From: Flavobacterium sp. Root186
Lineage (GTDB): Bacteria; Bacteroidota; Bacteroidia; Flavobacteriales; Flavobacteriaceae
NCBI RefSeq assembly: GCF_001428525.1
Contig: NZ_LMHW01000010.1
Span: 483,269-547,268 of the forward strand
DNA: 64,000 nucleotides
Direction of reading: 5' to 3'
The translations under genes and the position numbers were made by a program. Positions within the stretch are counted from its first letter, which is position 1. Every line of letters begins with the position of its first letter. Below the pieces are notes generated by a model that saw nothing but the letters and a program-made list of their open reading frames with translations, had not been told where the DNA came from and searched no databases. This document shows, piece after piece, positions 16,955 through 25,266 of the stretch.

Positions 16955-18255
16955 AAACAATCGATTATATTCCAACTTCAAAAATAGAAAGAGCCGGAAA
17001 ATTGGTTCAAACCGGTGCCAAAATCGGCGTAAATTATATAAAGCATTATGCTGAAAAAGTAGTAAACCCAGATTTAACCCGTGACAAACTAAATGAAAAT
17101 AACGCCGAGGATATTTACGACGGACTTAAAAGTCTAAAAGGAAGTGCATTGAAAGTCGCTCAAATGTTAAGCATGGACAAAAACTTTTTGCCTCAGGCTT
17201 ATGTTGAGAAATTCTCTTTGTCGCAATTTTCAGTTCCGCCGCTTTCTGCACCTTTGGTTTTAAAAACTTTCAAGAATAACTTTGGTAAAACACCTTATGA
17301 AATTTTTGATGAATTCAATGCAAATTCAGTAAACGCAGCAAGTATTGGTCAGGTCCATCTGGCCAAGAAAAATGATAAAAAACTGGCCGTTAAGATTCAA
17401 TACCCGGGTGTTGCCAATAGTATTTCATCTGATTTGGCTTTGGTAAAACCAATTGCAATTAGAATGTTTAATCTGCAGGGAAAAGATTCGGATAAATATT
17501 TTAAAGAAGTTGAAGATAAACTTATAGAAGAAACCAACTATTTGCTGGAATTAAAACAAAGCCAGGAAGTTGTAGAAGCCTGTAATAAAATTGAAAATAT
17601 CATTTTCCCAAATTACTATCCGGAATTTTCATCAGAGAAAATCATTACGATGGATTGGATGACAGGAATTCATCTTTCTGAATTTACGGCTAAAAATACA
17701 GATCAGGAAGTTGGCGATAAAATAGGGCAGGCGCTTTGGGATTTTTACATGTACCAAATTCATGTTTTACGAAAAGTACATGCAGATCCGCATCCGGGAA
17801 ATTTTTTAGTTGACGATCAAAACCAGTTAATTGCTTTGGATTTTGGATGTATGAAACAAATTCCGGAAGAATTTTACACCCCGTATTTTGAGTTAATCAA
17901 TAAAAAGGTAATTACGGATGAAAAACGTTTTAACGAGAAATTATTCGAATTAGAAATCCTTCGTCCGGACGATTCGCCTGCGGAAGTGGAATATTTCACC
18001 GAAATGTTTCATGATTTATTATCCCTTTTTACAAAACCTTTTCAAAACGATACCTTTGATTTTGCCGATGAAACCTTCTTTGAAAGCATCGCTAAATTAG
18101 GGGAACGTTTCTCAAACGATACCAATCTTAAAAAAATGAACGGAAATCGTGGTTCTAAACACTTTATTTACATGAACCGTACTTTCTTTGGACTTTATAA
18201 TTTAATGTTCGATTTGAAAGCTAAAATTGTGGTTGATAATTATTTGAAATATTAA
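16951..18255 (+). CDS. ABC1/AarF/UbiB-family atypical kinase
   Basis: 434 residues, no TM helix. Features of the ABC1 family: the KxGQ-type element reads KVAQ (68-71), NAASIGQVHLA is the nucleotide-loop signature, LAVKIQYPGV holds the ATP lysine, HADPHPGNFLV the catalytic loop and LDFGC the metal-binding DFG. Members support ubiquinone or prenyl-lipid metabolism through an ATPase activity. The Gly-to-Ala change in KxGQ is unusual. Ubiquinone is not expected in this group (menaquinone is used), so a lipid-related role outside ubiquinone is inferred. A terminator follows. Confidence 0.9.
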   Translation: MKTIDYIPTSKIERAGKLVQTGAKIGVNYIKHYAEKVVNPDLTRDKLNENNAEDIYDGLKSLKGSALKVAQMLSMDKNFLPQAYVEKFSLSQFSVPPLSAPLVLKTFKNNFGKTPYEIFDEFNANSVNAASIGQVHLAKKNDKKLAVKIQYPGVANSISSDLALVKPIAIRMFNLQGKDSDKYFKEVEDKLIEETNYLLELKQSQEVVEACNKIENIIFPNYYPEFSSEKIITMDWMTGIHLSEFTAKNTDQEVGDKIGQALWDFYMYQIHVLRKVHADPHPGNFLVDDQNQLIALDFGCMKQIPEEFYTPYFELINKKVITDEKRFNEKLFELEILRPDDSPAEVEYFTEMFHDLLSLFTKPFQNDTFDFADETFFESIAKLGERFSNDTNLKKMNGNRGSKHFIYMNRTFFGLYNLMFDLKAKIVVDNYLKY

Positions 18256-18271
18256 AGATGTAGTTTCTTTT

Positions 18272-18300
18272 GTTTCAGGTTTCAGGTTTCAAGTTTCAAG
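18272..18300. repeat. heptamer tandem repeat GTTTCAG/GTTTCAA
   Basis: Four consecutive 7-base units plus one base directly after the AarF gene. The same unit makes the perfect palindrome at 46052-46107. Confidence 0.85.
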
Positions 18301-18332
18301 TTTTACTTTTGATGCTGAATAAAATACACAGA

Positions 18333-18371
18333 CCTTTGTTAAAGTTTCAAACTTTGACAAAGGTTTTTTTT
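18333..18371 (+). terminator. intrinsic terminator of the TetR-AarF operon
   Basis: Arms CCTTTGTTAAAGTTT (18333-18347) and 18349-18363 pair with one T-G wobble and are followed by eight Ts. Confidence 0.8.
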
Positions 18372-18448
18372 GTCTATTTTCTCATCCTGAAGAAAGAAGG
18401 AAACGTTTTTTTAATATTGGAATTTGGAATATAAAAAAATTTGGAATT

Positions 18449-19744
18449 TTATTTAATGATTCCCGCTTTATAAGTCGAAATCGCGCGATCCCTCGCAAAG
18501 GCATGATCAACCATAGGTTCATTATAACCAAAATCAAACTCAGGAATCCATTTACGGATGTATTGGCCTTTTTCATCAAACTTCTTTTGTTGGATTTCAG
18601 GGTTGAAAACTCTGAAATATGGCGCAGCATCACAGCCTGTTCCGGCAGCCCACTGCCAGTTTCCTACATTTGAAGCCAATTCAAAATCCAAAAGTTTTTC
18701 AGCAAAATAAGCTTCGCCCCATTGCCAGTTAATCAATAAATGTTTGCATAAAAAACTGGCCACAACCATACGAATACGATTGTGCATATAACCTGTTTCA
18801 TTGAGCTGGCGCATTCCTGCATCTACTATTGGGTATCCGGTTGTTCCGGAACACCAGCGTTTAAAATCGTCTTCGTTATTTCGCCATTGAATTCCGTCGT
18901 AAGCCGCTTTGAAATTATGATTGACACAATTAGGAAAGCTGAACAGAATTTGAATAAAGAATTCTCTCCAAATCAATTCGCTTAAAAAAGTCTGGTTTTT
19001 TCGATTTGCCCAGTTTACTAATTTCCGAATACTTACGGTTCCAAATCGTAAATGCGGCGAAAGATAAGACGTACTGTCAAGAGCCGGAAAATCTCTTGTT
19101 TCTTTATAATTGGTAATTTTTGTTAAGTTGTGAGGCTGAACTTTTATGGCACTTCTTTCAAAACCAATTGCTGCTAATTCAGGAAATGAAAATTGATTTT
19201 TTGCGAAATTAGATTGAAATGCATTAGAATCATATTCTGGAGCTGACCCTGATAAATGGTATTTTTCAAGCCATTTATTTTTATAAGGAGTATAAACCGT
19301 GTACGGAAGTCCGTCGGCTTTTGTGATTTCTTTCTCTTCGAAAATAACGTGATCTTTAAAAGAGAAACATTCAATATTATTTTCTTTTAATGCAGCACAA
19401 ATCGATGCGTCACGTTTGATAGCAAAAGGTTCATAATCTTTGTTAAAGAATACGCTTTGAATATCAAATTCTTCCAGAAGCGATTTCCAGACTTCTTTTG
19501 TTCTTCCTTTTTTAATTAAAACAGATGACCCGAAAGTGTTTAATCCTGTATTTATTTTTTGAATTGAATTGTAAATGAAACTTACACGAGCATCATTTTT
19601 TGGAAGATTGTCCAGAATATCTTCATCAAAAATAAATAATGGTATTACAGGAAAATTGGATTGTAAAGCATGAAATAATCCGGTATTGTCTTCTAAACGC
19701 AAATCACGTCTGAACCAGAAAAAGGAAACTTTTTGTTTTGTCAT
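18449..19744 (-). CDS. phrB: deoxyribodipyrimidine photo-lyase (cryptochrome/photolyase family)
   Basis: 431 residues from ATG 19744 (VSFFWFRRDLRLEDN follows at once; a longer reading from 19915 adds 57 unrelated residues and is rejected). The N-terminal photolyase antenna domain is followed by the FAD-binding domain with ELIWREFFIQILF, VDAGMRQLNETGYMHNR, LLINWQWGEAYF and SNVGNWQWAAGTGCDAAPYF. The enzyme uses blue light and FADH- to split cyclobutane pyrimidine dimers in DNA. It is the last gene of the carotenoid cluster, fitting a shared light response. Confidence 0.92.
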   Translation of the reverse strand: MTKQKVSFFWFRRDLRLEDNTGLFHALQSNFPVIPLFIFDEDILDNLPKNDARVSFIYNSIQKINTGLNTFGSSVLIKKGRTKEVWKSLLEEFDIQSVFFNKDYEPFAIKRDASICAALKENNIECFSFKDHVIFEEKEITKADGLPYTVYTPYKNKWLEKYHLSGSAPEYDSNAFQSNFAKNQFSFPELAAIGFERSAIKVQPHNLTKITNYKETRDFPALDSTSYLSPHLRFGTVSIRKLVNWANRKNQTFLSELIWREFFIQILFSFPNCVNHNFKAAYDGIQWRNNEDDFKRWCSGTTGYPIVDAGMRQLNETGYMHNRIRMVVASFLCKHLLINWQWGEAYFAEKLLDFELASNVGNWQWAAGTGCDAAPYFRVFNPEIQQKKFDEKGQYIRKWIPEFDFGYNEPMVDHAFARDRAISTYKAGIIK

Positions 19745-19823
19745 TGTATTTGTTCTCGCTACGCTAAGTTTTTCTTTAGCACTTAAATTGCTCGCAAAGA
19801 CGCAAAGTCGAAAAGTTATTTCT

Positions 19824-20333
19824 TTAAATACTTTTTTGCTCTGCGTTAATCTGTATAATTTTTGGCTGTGATTTTGAATTAAATAATTCTTCGATTTTAT
19901 TATAACGGAAATCAAAAATTGTTTTCAGCTTGTTTTTTACCACTAACCGATTCATAATTCTTCCAAAAATCCCGAGTGGGAGAGCATAATGAACGATGTC
20001 TGTCATTTTGGTTCCGCCGCCTGGTGTTCGTTCAAAAAAGTGTTTGTGATGCCATAATTTATAAGGGCCAAAACGCTGAACGTCGATAAAATAGTGATTT
20101 TCTTTGCAGGCTGTAATTTCGGTAACCCACGAAATTTTGATTCCTAAAAGCGGTCGTAAAGTATAGGTTATAATTTGTCCGTGATACATTCGTTTTTCGT
20201 CGAAATCCTTGATTTCAAAATTCATATTATCGAGCGTAATAGTCTGCAGGTTTTTTGGACTGGAGAAAAAATTCCAGCAGTCTTCGACACTGGCGTTTAC
20301 ATATTGTACGGTTGCTATCTTGTATAATTTCAT
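19824..20333 (-). CDS. SRPBCC (START/Bet v1-like) ligand-binding protein
   Basis: 169 residues. The opening TVQYVNASVEDCWNFFSSPKN and later TEITACKENHYFIDVQRFGP, HKHFFERTPGGGTKMTDIVHY mark a SRPBCC fold, a hydrophobic-cavity domain for binding lipids or aromatic compounds. No signal peptide. Homologues often sit with crt and photolyase genes in Flavobacteriaceae as here (between crtZ and the photolyase gene), but the ligand is unknown. A shadow of the reading frame runs into the photolyase upstream region, which holds GCAAAGACGCAAAG-type simple repeats. Confidence 0.85.
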   Translation of the reverse strand: MKLYKIATVQYVNASVEDCWNFFSSPKNLQTITLDNMNFEIKDFDEKRMYHGQIITYTLRPLLGIKISWVTEITACKENHYFIDVQRFGPYKLWHHKHFFERTPGGGTKMTDIVHYALPLGIFGRIMNRLVVKNKLKTIFDFRYNKIEELFNSKSQPKIIQINAEQKSI

Positions 20334-20383
20334 TTTCTAACTAAATCAATTGTTATAAATGCTTCTTTGGAACGTCCAATAAT

Positions 20384-20824
20384 CTACATTTTATAATATT
20401 TTAAGGGTACAAACAACATTCCGAAACATTCTCCTTTTTCTTTATTAAGGTGTTTATGATGAATTTTGTGTGCTTTTCTGAGTCCGATGAGGTATTTGTT
20501 TTTGGTGTTTTTGAACCATTTAAAACGTTGATGGATTAATACATCGTGAATTAAAAAATAGCATGCTCCGTAAAGCGTAACCCCACAGGCAATGAAAAAC
20601 AAATAATTGAACCCTCCCTGAACACCAAAATAAAATAAAAGAATACTCGGGGTCGCAAAAATGACAAAGAAAATATCGTTACGCTCAAAAGTATGCTCAT
20701 ATTTTGGCTGATGATGATCAGCATGAAAATACCACATAAAACCGTGCATTACATATTTGTGTGTGAGCCAGGTAACACATTCCATAAATAGAAAAACGCC
20801 TAAAAAGATTAAAAAAGAAATCAT
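20384..20824 (-). CDS. crtZ: beta-carotene hydroxylase CrtZ-type, fatty-acid-hydroxylase superfamily
   Basis: 146 residues, largely membrane-embedded with hydrophobic segments near residues 1-15, 50-90. The His-rich di-iron motifs are present: HKYVMHG, HADHH, HDVLIHQRF and HKIHHKH. CrtZ adds 3-hydroxyls to beta-carotene rings, giving zeaxanthin, the usual yellow pigment of Flavobacterium. It sits downstream of crtI and crtB, separated from crtB by about 150 bases with simple repeats. No lycopene cyclase gene is in the window, so that step must be encoded elsewhere. Confidence 0.9.
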   Translation of the reverse strand: MISFLIFLGVFLFMECVTWLTHKYVMHGFMWYFHADHHQPKYEHTFERNDIFFVIFATPSILLFYFGVQGGFNYLFFIACGVTLYGACYFLIHDVLIHQRFKWFKNTKNKYLIGLRKAHKIHHKHLNKEKGECFGMLFVPLKYYKM

Positions 20825-20974
20825 TTTATAAATGTTGTTATTAAAATTATAATTTAAAACCTTATGAGTTTAGCTTTAGATTATAAAAGATTGACTCTAA
20901 AGATTATTTTTTGTTTTATTGCCTGATTCTCGACAAACTGTTGCTTAATCGAAATGACAAAACTGAACTTGTAA

Positions 20975-21814
20975 TTAAACGAGTTTTAGCTTATAAGTCA
21001 CAAAAGACTGCGCTAAAAGCCCGGCTTTTGTATAGTTAGAAACCCGAATTCTTGAATTTCCAATTTCATGAGACGGCGTATTTTTTAGTTTTTTGAGGAG
21101 CTTTCTGTAATAAACATAAGCAGTATAAACTCCAAATTTAGCTTCGATTGGCAGTTTTACAATTCCCTGATAAGCAATGCGGAAATCTTCCTCGATTTCT
21201 TTGATGATCTGCGCTTTTGAGTCTTCGTTGAAATTGTTGAGGTTAACGCCCGGAAAATAAGTTCGGTTTAAGATCGTATTATCATCTTTTAAATCTCTCA
21301 AAAAATTCACTTTCTGAAAAGCAGATCCTAATCGCATGGCTTCATTTTTTAACTGTTCATATTTATGTTCTTTTCCGGAAACAAAAACCTTTAAACACAT
21401 TAAACCCACAACATCGGCAGAACCGTAAATGTAATCTGCATATTCGGCCTGTGTATTATAAGTTGACTTTATAAGGTCGAGTTTCATGCTTTTTAAAAAT
21501 GCCTGAACCAGATCGTCGGTGATATTGTATTCTTTTACCGTATGCTGGAAAGAATTTAAAATAGGATTTAGACTGATTCCTAATTCCATAGCCTTATAGT
21601 ATTCTTTTTCAAAATCGTCGATCAGGTATTCCTTTTCATAATCGTGAAAAGAATCAACAATTTCATCAGCAAAACGAACAAAACCGTATATGCTGTAAAT
21701 GGCATCTCGAATACTTGGCGACAGCATTTTTACGGCAAGCGAAAAAGAAGAACTATAGTTTTTGGTAACCAGTTTGCTGCATTTGAAAGAAACGGCGTCG
21801 AATAGTGATTTCAT
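20975..21814 (-). CDS. crtB: phytoene synthase CrtB
   Basis: 279 residues, squalene/phytoene synthase fold. The first Asp-rich motif is FADEIVDSFHDYEKE and the second QKVNFLRDLKDDN; both bind Mg-diphosphate. It condenses two geranylgeranyl diphosphates to phytoene, the first committed carotenoid step, at the inner face of the membrane. The gene starts 3 bases after the crtI stop, so crtI and crtB are one transcript with probable translational coupling. Confidence 0.95.
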   Translation of the reverse strand: MKSLFDAVSFKCSKLVTKNYSSSFSLAVKMLSPSIRDAIYSIYGFVRFADEIVDSFHDYEKEYLIDDFEKEYYKAMELGISLNPILNSFQHTVKEYNITDDLVQAFLKSMKLDLIKSTYNTQAEYADYIYGSADVVGLMCLKVFVSGKEHKYEQLKNEAMRLGSAFQKVNFLRDLKDDNTILNRTYFPGVNLNNFNEDSKAQIIKEIEEDFRIAYQGIVKLPIEAKFGVYTAYVYYRKLLKKLKNTPSHEIGNSRIRVSNYTKAGLLAQSFVTYKLKLV

Positions 21815-21817
21815 TTT

Positions 21818-23284
21818 TTAGGATCTTAAAGATTTTTGAATTAATTCAGCTGCTAGTTTTCCTGAAATTAACGCAGGAGGAACACCTGGGCCGGGAACAG
21901 TCAATTGTCCAGTAAAATATAAGTTACGAATTTTTTTACTTTTTAGTTTTGGGCGTAAAAAAGCAGTTTGCAATAATGTATTCGCCATTCCGTAAGCGTT
22001 TCCTTTATATGCATTATAATCTGCTATAAAATCGTTTTTACAGAATGACTCTTTAAATATAATGTTATTTCTAATTTCTTGCTGTGTAAGCTGTTCAAAA
22101 CGAGTGATTATCTTTTCGAAGTAGGCTTCCCTTAGTGTTTCGTTATCTTCAATTCCGGGCGCAAGCGGAATTAAGAAAAATCCGGTTTCCATTCCCTCTG
22201 GTGCTGCTGTTTGATCTGTTTTAGACGGAAAGTTGGCATAAAACAAAGGAGCTTCGGGCCATTTTGGATTATCGTAAATGTCAATAGCGTGCTGATTAAA
22301 ATCGGTATCAAAAAATAAGGCATGATGAGAAATGTTCTCAATTTTTTTATTGAAAGCCACAAAAAATAGAAGGGAGGATGGCGCAAAGATCCTGCTTTCC
22401 CAGTATTTTTGAGAATAAACCTGATGCTCTTTTTCCAGTAAAGTTTCAGTATGCTGATAATCGGCACCACTTAAAATAACATCGGCTTTTATAATCTCGC
22501 CGTTGATAACAATTCCTGTCGCGGTTTTATTCTCAACGATTATTTTTTCGATTGGTGCATTGGTTTTGATGGTAACGCCAAGTTCTATGGCTAATTTTTC
22601 GATTCCTCGAATGACATCAAACATTCCGGTTTTAGGATGCCAGGTTCCAAGTCCGAAATCGGCATAATTCATAAAATTGTAAAATGAAGGCGTTTTGGCT
22701 GGTTTTGCACCGAGGAATAAAACAGGAAATTCGAGAATTTGGATCAGCCTTTCATTCTTAAATTTCTTGCGGATATCAGAGCTGACATTGTTAAAAAACT
22801 GATTGAGTTTTAAAGCGGTTTCTTTAGTGATTAATTCAAGGGGAGAAACTCCGGGGCGGTACACTAAATCTTTTATGGCAATATCATAATTGCTTTTGGC
22901 TTGATCAATAAAGTTTTGAAGTTTTTGAGCACTTCCTTTTTCAATCTTTTCAAACGTAGTTTTAATTTCTTCTAAATTGTCATAAATGCTGATAAAATCA
23001 TTTACTCCAAAATAAACACGATAGGCGGGGTTTAGTTTTATAAGCTCGTAATAATCGGATGGTTTTTTGTTGAAGTCCTGAAAAAAACGTTCAAAAACAT
23101 CCGGCATCCAATACCAGCTTGGTCCCATATCAAATGTAAAACCATCTTTTTTGAATTGTCTTGCACGGCCTCCAATCGTTGGATTTTTTTCATAAATAGT
23201 GACCTTGTTACCTTGCTTTGCCAAGTAACATGAAGCGGCTAACGAAGAAAAGCCTGATCCGATTATAGTGATAGTTTTTGTCAT
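21818..23284 (-). CDS. crtI: phytoene desaturase CrtI
   Basis: 488 residues from ATG 23284, where MTKTITIIGSGFSSLAAS begins the FAD-binding Rossmann motif; the open frame extends to 23482 but those 66 residues lie over the merR gene and are rejected. Other signatures: NPTIGGRARQFKKDGFTFDMGPSW and the C-terminal NLYFTGQLTVPGPGVPPALISG bacterial-type phytoene dehydrogenase signature. It desaturates phytoene stepwise to lycopene. It precedes crtB by 3 bases and follows the MerR-type regulator by 37 bases, a spacer holding a TATATTTG box and direct repeats. Confidence 0.95.
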   Translation of the reverse strand: MTKTITIIGSGFSSLAASCYLAKQGNKVTIYEKNPTIGGRARQFKKDGFTFDMGPSWYWMPDVFERFFQDFNKKPSDYYELIKLNPAYRVYFGVNDFISIYDNLEEIKTTFEKIEKGSAQKLQNFIDQAKSNYDIAIKDLVYRPGVSPLELITKETALKLNQFFNNVSSDIRKKFKNERLIQILEFPVLFLGAKPAKTPSFYNFMNYADFGLGTWHPKTGMFDVIRGIEKLAIELGVTIKTNAPIEKIIVENKTATGIVINGEIIKADVILSGADYQHTETLLEKEHQVYSQKYWESRIFAPSSLLFFVAFNKKIENISHHALFFDTDFNQHAIDIYDNPKWPEAPLFYANFPSKTDQTAAPEGMETGFFLIPLAPGIEDNETLREAYFEKIITRFEQLTQQEIRNNIIFKESFCKNDFIADYNAYKGNAYGMANTLLQTAFLRPKLKSKKIRNLYFTGQLTVPGPGVPPALISGKLAAELIQKSLRS

Positions 23285-23293
23285 TTTGTTTAA

Positions 23294-23326
23294 CAAATAT
23301 ACAAAAACTTTAAACAAAACTTTAAA
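23294..23326 (-). promoter_or_regulatory. candidate crtI promoter with direct repeats
   Basis: Minus-strand TATATTTG at 23294-23301 fits TAnnTTTG. Immediately upstream an AAAACTTTAAA unit is present twice, 11 bases apart on the plus strand (about 23304-23326), which could be an operator for the adjacent MerR-type regulator. Confidence 0.4.
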
Positions 23327-24221
23327 TAGTCTCCATTGTTTCTTCCATTGAATCAAAAATACGGATTCTTTCCGGCAGTACTTTTTGATCAATATGTTCA
23401 ACCATTTTACCCATAAGCCAGATTTCATTGTTTTTTTGCAGCAGTTTTTGCCCCATTGACTTAACATATTGATTAATAACACTACGATCCGGCTGAATGG
23501 TCATAAAGGATACAAAAGTGATGTTTTCAAAATGTTTGGTTAGATCCTGTAGATTTTCGATTGGCATACTTTCACCTAAATAAATGGTTTTATAACCTTT
23601 AGATAAAATTTCATATTGAAGATAAAGAAGTCCAATTTGATGAATTTCATTTAATGGAAGTGAAAGAACAAAAATCCTGTCTGTTTTGGTTGGTTTTTGA
23701 ATCTGAAGGCTTTCGGTATAAATTAGAATTTTCTGTTTGATCAAATGACTCATAAAATGTTCATTTGCAGGTGTGATTGTTTCCGACTGCCACAATAATC
23801 CTAATTCTTTTAATAAAGGTAAAAAATGTTCCTTAAAAACTTCTTTGAAAGTTTTTTCAGAAATAAGCCAGTCAAAAGTGTTGAAAAACAATTCCTGATC
23901 AAAATTCATCATGGCCATTTTGAAAGATGTAATGGCGTAATTTTGAGAGTTTTTCTTCGAAATAATTTCACGAACCAACTGCGGAATTTTTTCTTCCGGG
24001 TAAGTTGCTATTTTAGAAATTTTATAACCGTATTCGTGTAATAATGTGATGTTTAAAAGTTTTTGTAGATTTTGCAGATTATAAAGCCTGATATTGGTAT
24101 CAGTACGCATTGGCTCCAAAATGTTATATCTTTTTTCCCAAATGCGAATTGTATGTGCTTTTATTCCGGATAAATTCTCGAGATCTTTTATACTGAAAAC
24201 AGTTTTTATGTTGTTTACCAT
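23322..24221 (-). CDS. MerR-family regulator with B12-binding domain, CarH/LitR-like
   Basis: 299 residues. The N-terminal MerR helix-turn-helix is VFSIKDLENLSGIKAHTIR plus IWEKRY and a wing to about residue 70. The middle contains W144-x9-E154-H155, the signature of the four-helix light-sensing module of CarH-type adenosylcobalamin photoreceptors, and residues 192-197 read EIHQIG, matching the ExHxxG cobalamin-ligand motif (H194) of the Rossmann part. In CarH, B12 in the dark holds a repressing tetramer that light breaks apart. It lies directly upstream of crtI and is transcribed with the carotenoid and photolyase genes, so it is probably their light-dependent repressor. Confidence 0.85.
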   Translation of the reverse strand: MVNNIKTVFSIKDLENLSGIKAHTIRIWEKRYNILEPMRTDTNIRLYNLQNLQKLLNITLLHEYGYKISKIATYPEEKIPQLVREIISKKNSQNYAITSFKMAMMNFDQELFFNTFDWLISEKTFKEVFKEHFLPLLKELGLLWQSETITPANEHFMSHLIKQKILIYTESLQIQKPTKTDRIFVLSLPLNEIHQIGLLYLQYEILSKGYKTIYLGESMPIENLQDLTKHFENITFVSFMTIQPDRSVINQYVKSMGQKLLQKNNEIWLMGKMVEHIDQKVLPERIRIFDSMEETMETI

Positions 24222-24292
24222 TTTATAGGATTATGTAAACAAAAGTAAAATAAAATCTCAAAAAACCTTAAAAACTATATAAAAATGATGCT

Positions 24293-25252
24293 TTATAATA
24301 AGTTTGTAGTATCAAACTGATTTAATTTGTCTAAATGTAAAATCGTTTTAGTACCATCTTTGCTTCGGTTGTACATGGTTTGGAATTTTGCGCCATATAT
24401 TATTTCATTAAAAGTATACGAAGTTCTGGCTGCCACGGTATTACTAAACATATCATCAAAAGTGGTTATGAAGACTAAAATCTCACCGTGTGTTTTCTTA
24501 AAATCCTCTTCGGTAAAATTGTACAGCGGACTGTTTTTATCAATTGGGTGAACTAATGTCCAGCTTAATGATAGTGCATTTATGCGGTCTAATTCGAGAT
24601 TAAGATTATAAAATTTATTTACTCTCTGGCCGTTTTCTTCCATACTCATTCCTAAAGTAACTTTTGCGGCTGCATCTGTAAAATTGGTGTTTTTAAAAGG
24701 AACAAGGCGTATCATTAAACCTTTGCCTTCTCCATAAGGAGAAATTAAAGCGTTATGCGAAAATTTTAAAAAAGCAGTTGGTTTGCTGAATCTTCCAAAG
24801 AATAAACCGGTTGCAATGGCAAAACTGAGCAAACCAATCAAGGCCTCGGCAGCAGATAAAGCACTTGTAAGGAATCCAGTTGGACTGATATGTCCGTAAC
24901 CCACGGTTGTAAATGTCTGCGCACTGAAAAAATAAGCTTGCCCAAACTGAGTTAAAATACTTCCGGATGGCGAAATTCCGTCGAGATGTTCAATCCCGAT
25001 GGCATAATAAACAACCGCAAAAATAAAATTGATTATAATATAAAAAGAAAATAAAATAAGCATGAATTTCCAGTTCGGCATTTCGATCATGGTATGATAC
25101 CAGCTTATTCGTCTAAGCAGGTTCATGCCTCTTTTTTCGATATTTGGAGTTCCGTTTTTATTTACAAATCTTCCGCCGTAGCTTCCGGCATTGGTGCCAA
25201 ATCCTGAATTTTTATCTGTTTGAAGTGTATTTGTTTTTCTTAAAATCGACAT
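24293..25252 (-). CDS. inward-rectifier (Kir/KirBac-type) potassium channel
   Basis: 319 residues. Outer helix at about 62-85, pore helix and selectivity filter TVGYG (116-120), inner helix around 130-155 (SALSAAEALIGLLSFAIATG), then the cytoplasmic Kir immunoglobulin-like domain (FSHNALISPYGEGKGLMIR, MEENGQRVNKFYNLNLELDRI, PIDKNSPLYNFTEED). Bacterial Kir channels conduct K+ under lipid and ligand control. It starts 14 bases after the CotH gene's stop on the same strand and may be read with it. Confidence 0.93.
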   Translation of the reverse strand: MSILRKTNTLQTDKNSGFGTNAGSYGGRFVNKNGTPNIEKRGMNLLRRISWYHTMIEMPNWKFMLILFSFYIIINFIFAVVYYAIGIEHLDGISPSGSILTQFGQAYFFSAQTFTTVGYGHISPTGFLTSALSAAEALIGLLSFAIATGLFFGRFSKPTAFLKFSHNALISPYGEGKGLMIRLVPFKNTNFTDAAAKVTLGMSMEENGQRVNKFYNLNLELDRINALSLSWTLVHPIDKNSPLYNFTEEDFKKTHGEILVFITTFDDMFSNTVAARTSYTFNEIIYGAKFQTMYNRSKDGTKTILHLDKLNQFDTTNLL

Positions 25253-25266
25253 GCAGTTTTTTACTG

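Noticed and set aside
19745..19915. 57-residue N-terminal extension of the photolyase
   Set aside because: Photolyases begin directly at the conserved FWFRRDLRLEDN block, and the extension overlaps the SRPBCC gene.
23285..23482. 66-residue N-terminal extension of CrtI
   Set aside because: It lies over the merR coding sequence, and the Rossmann motif starts right after ATG 23284.
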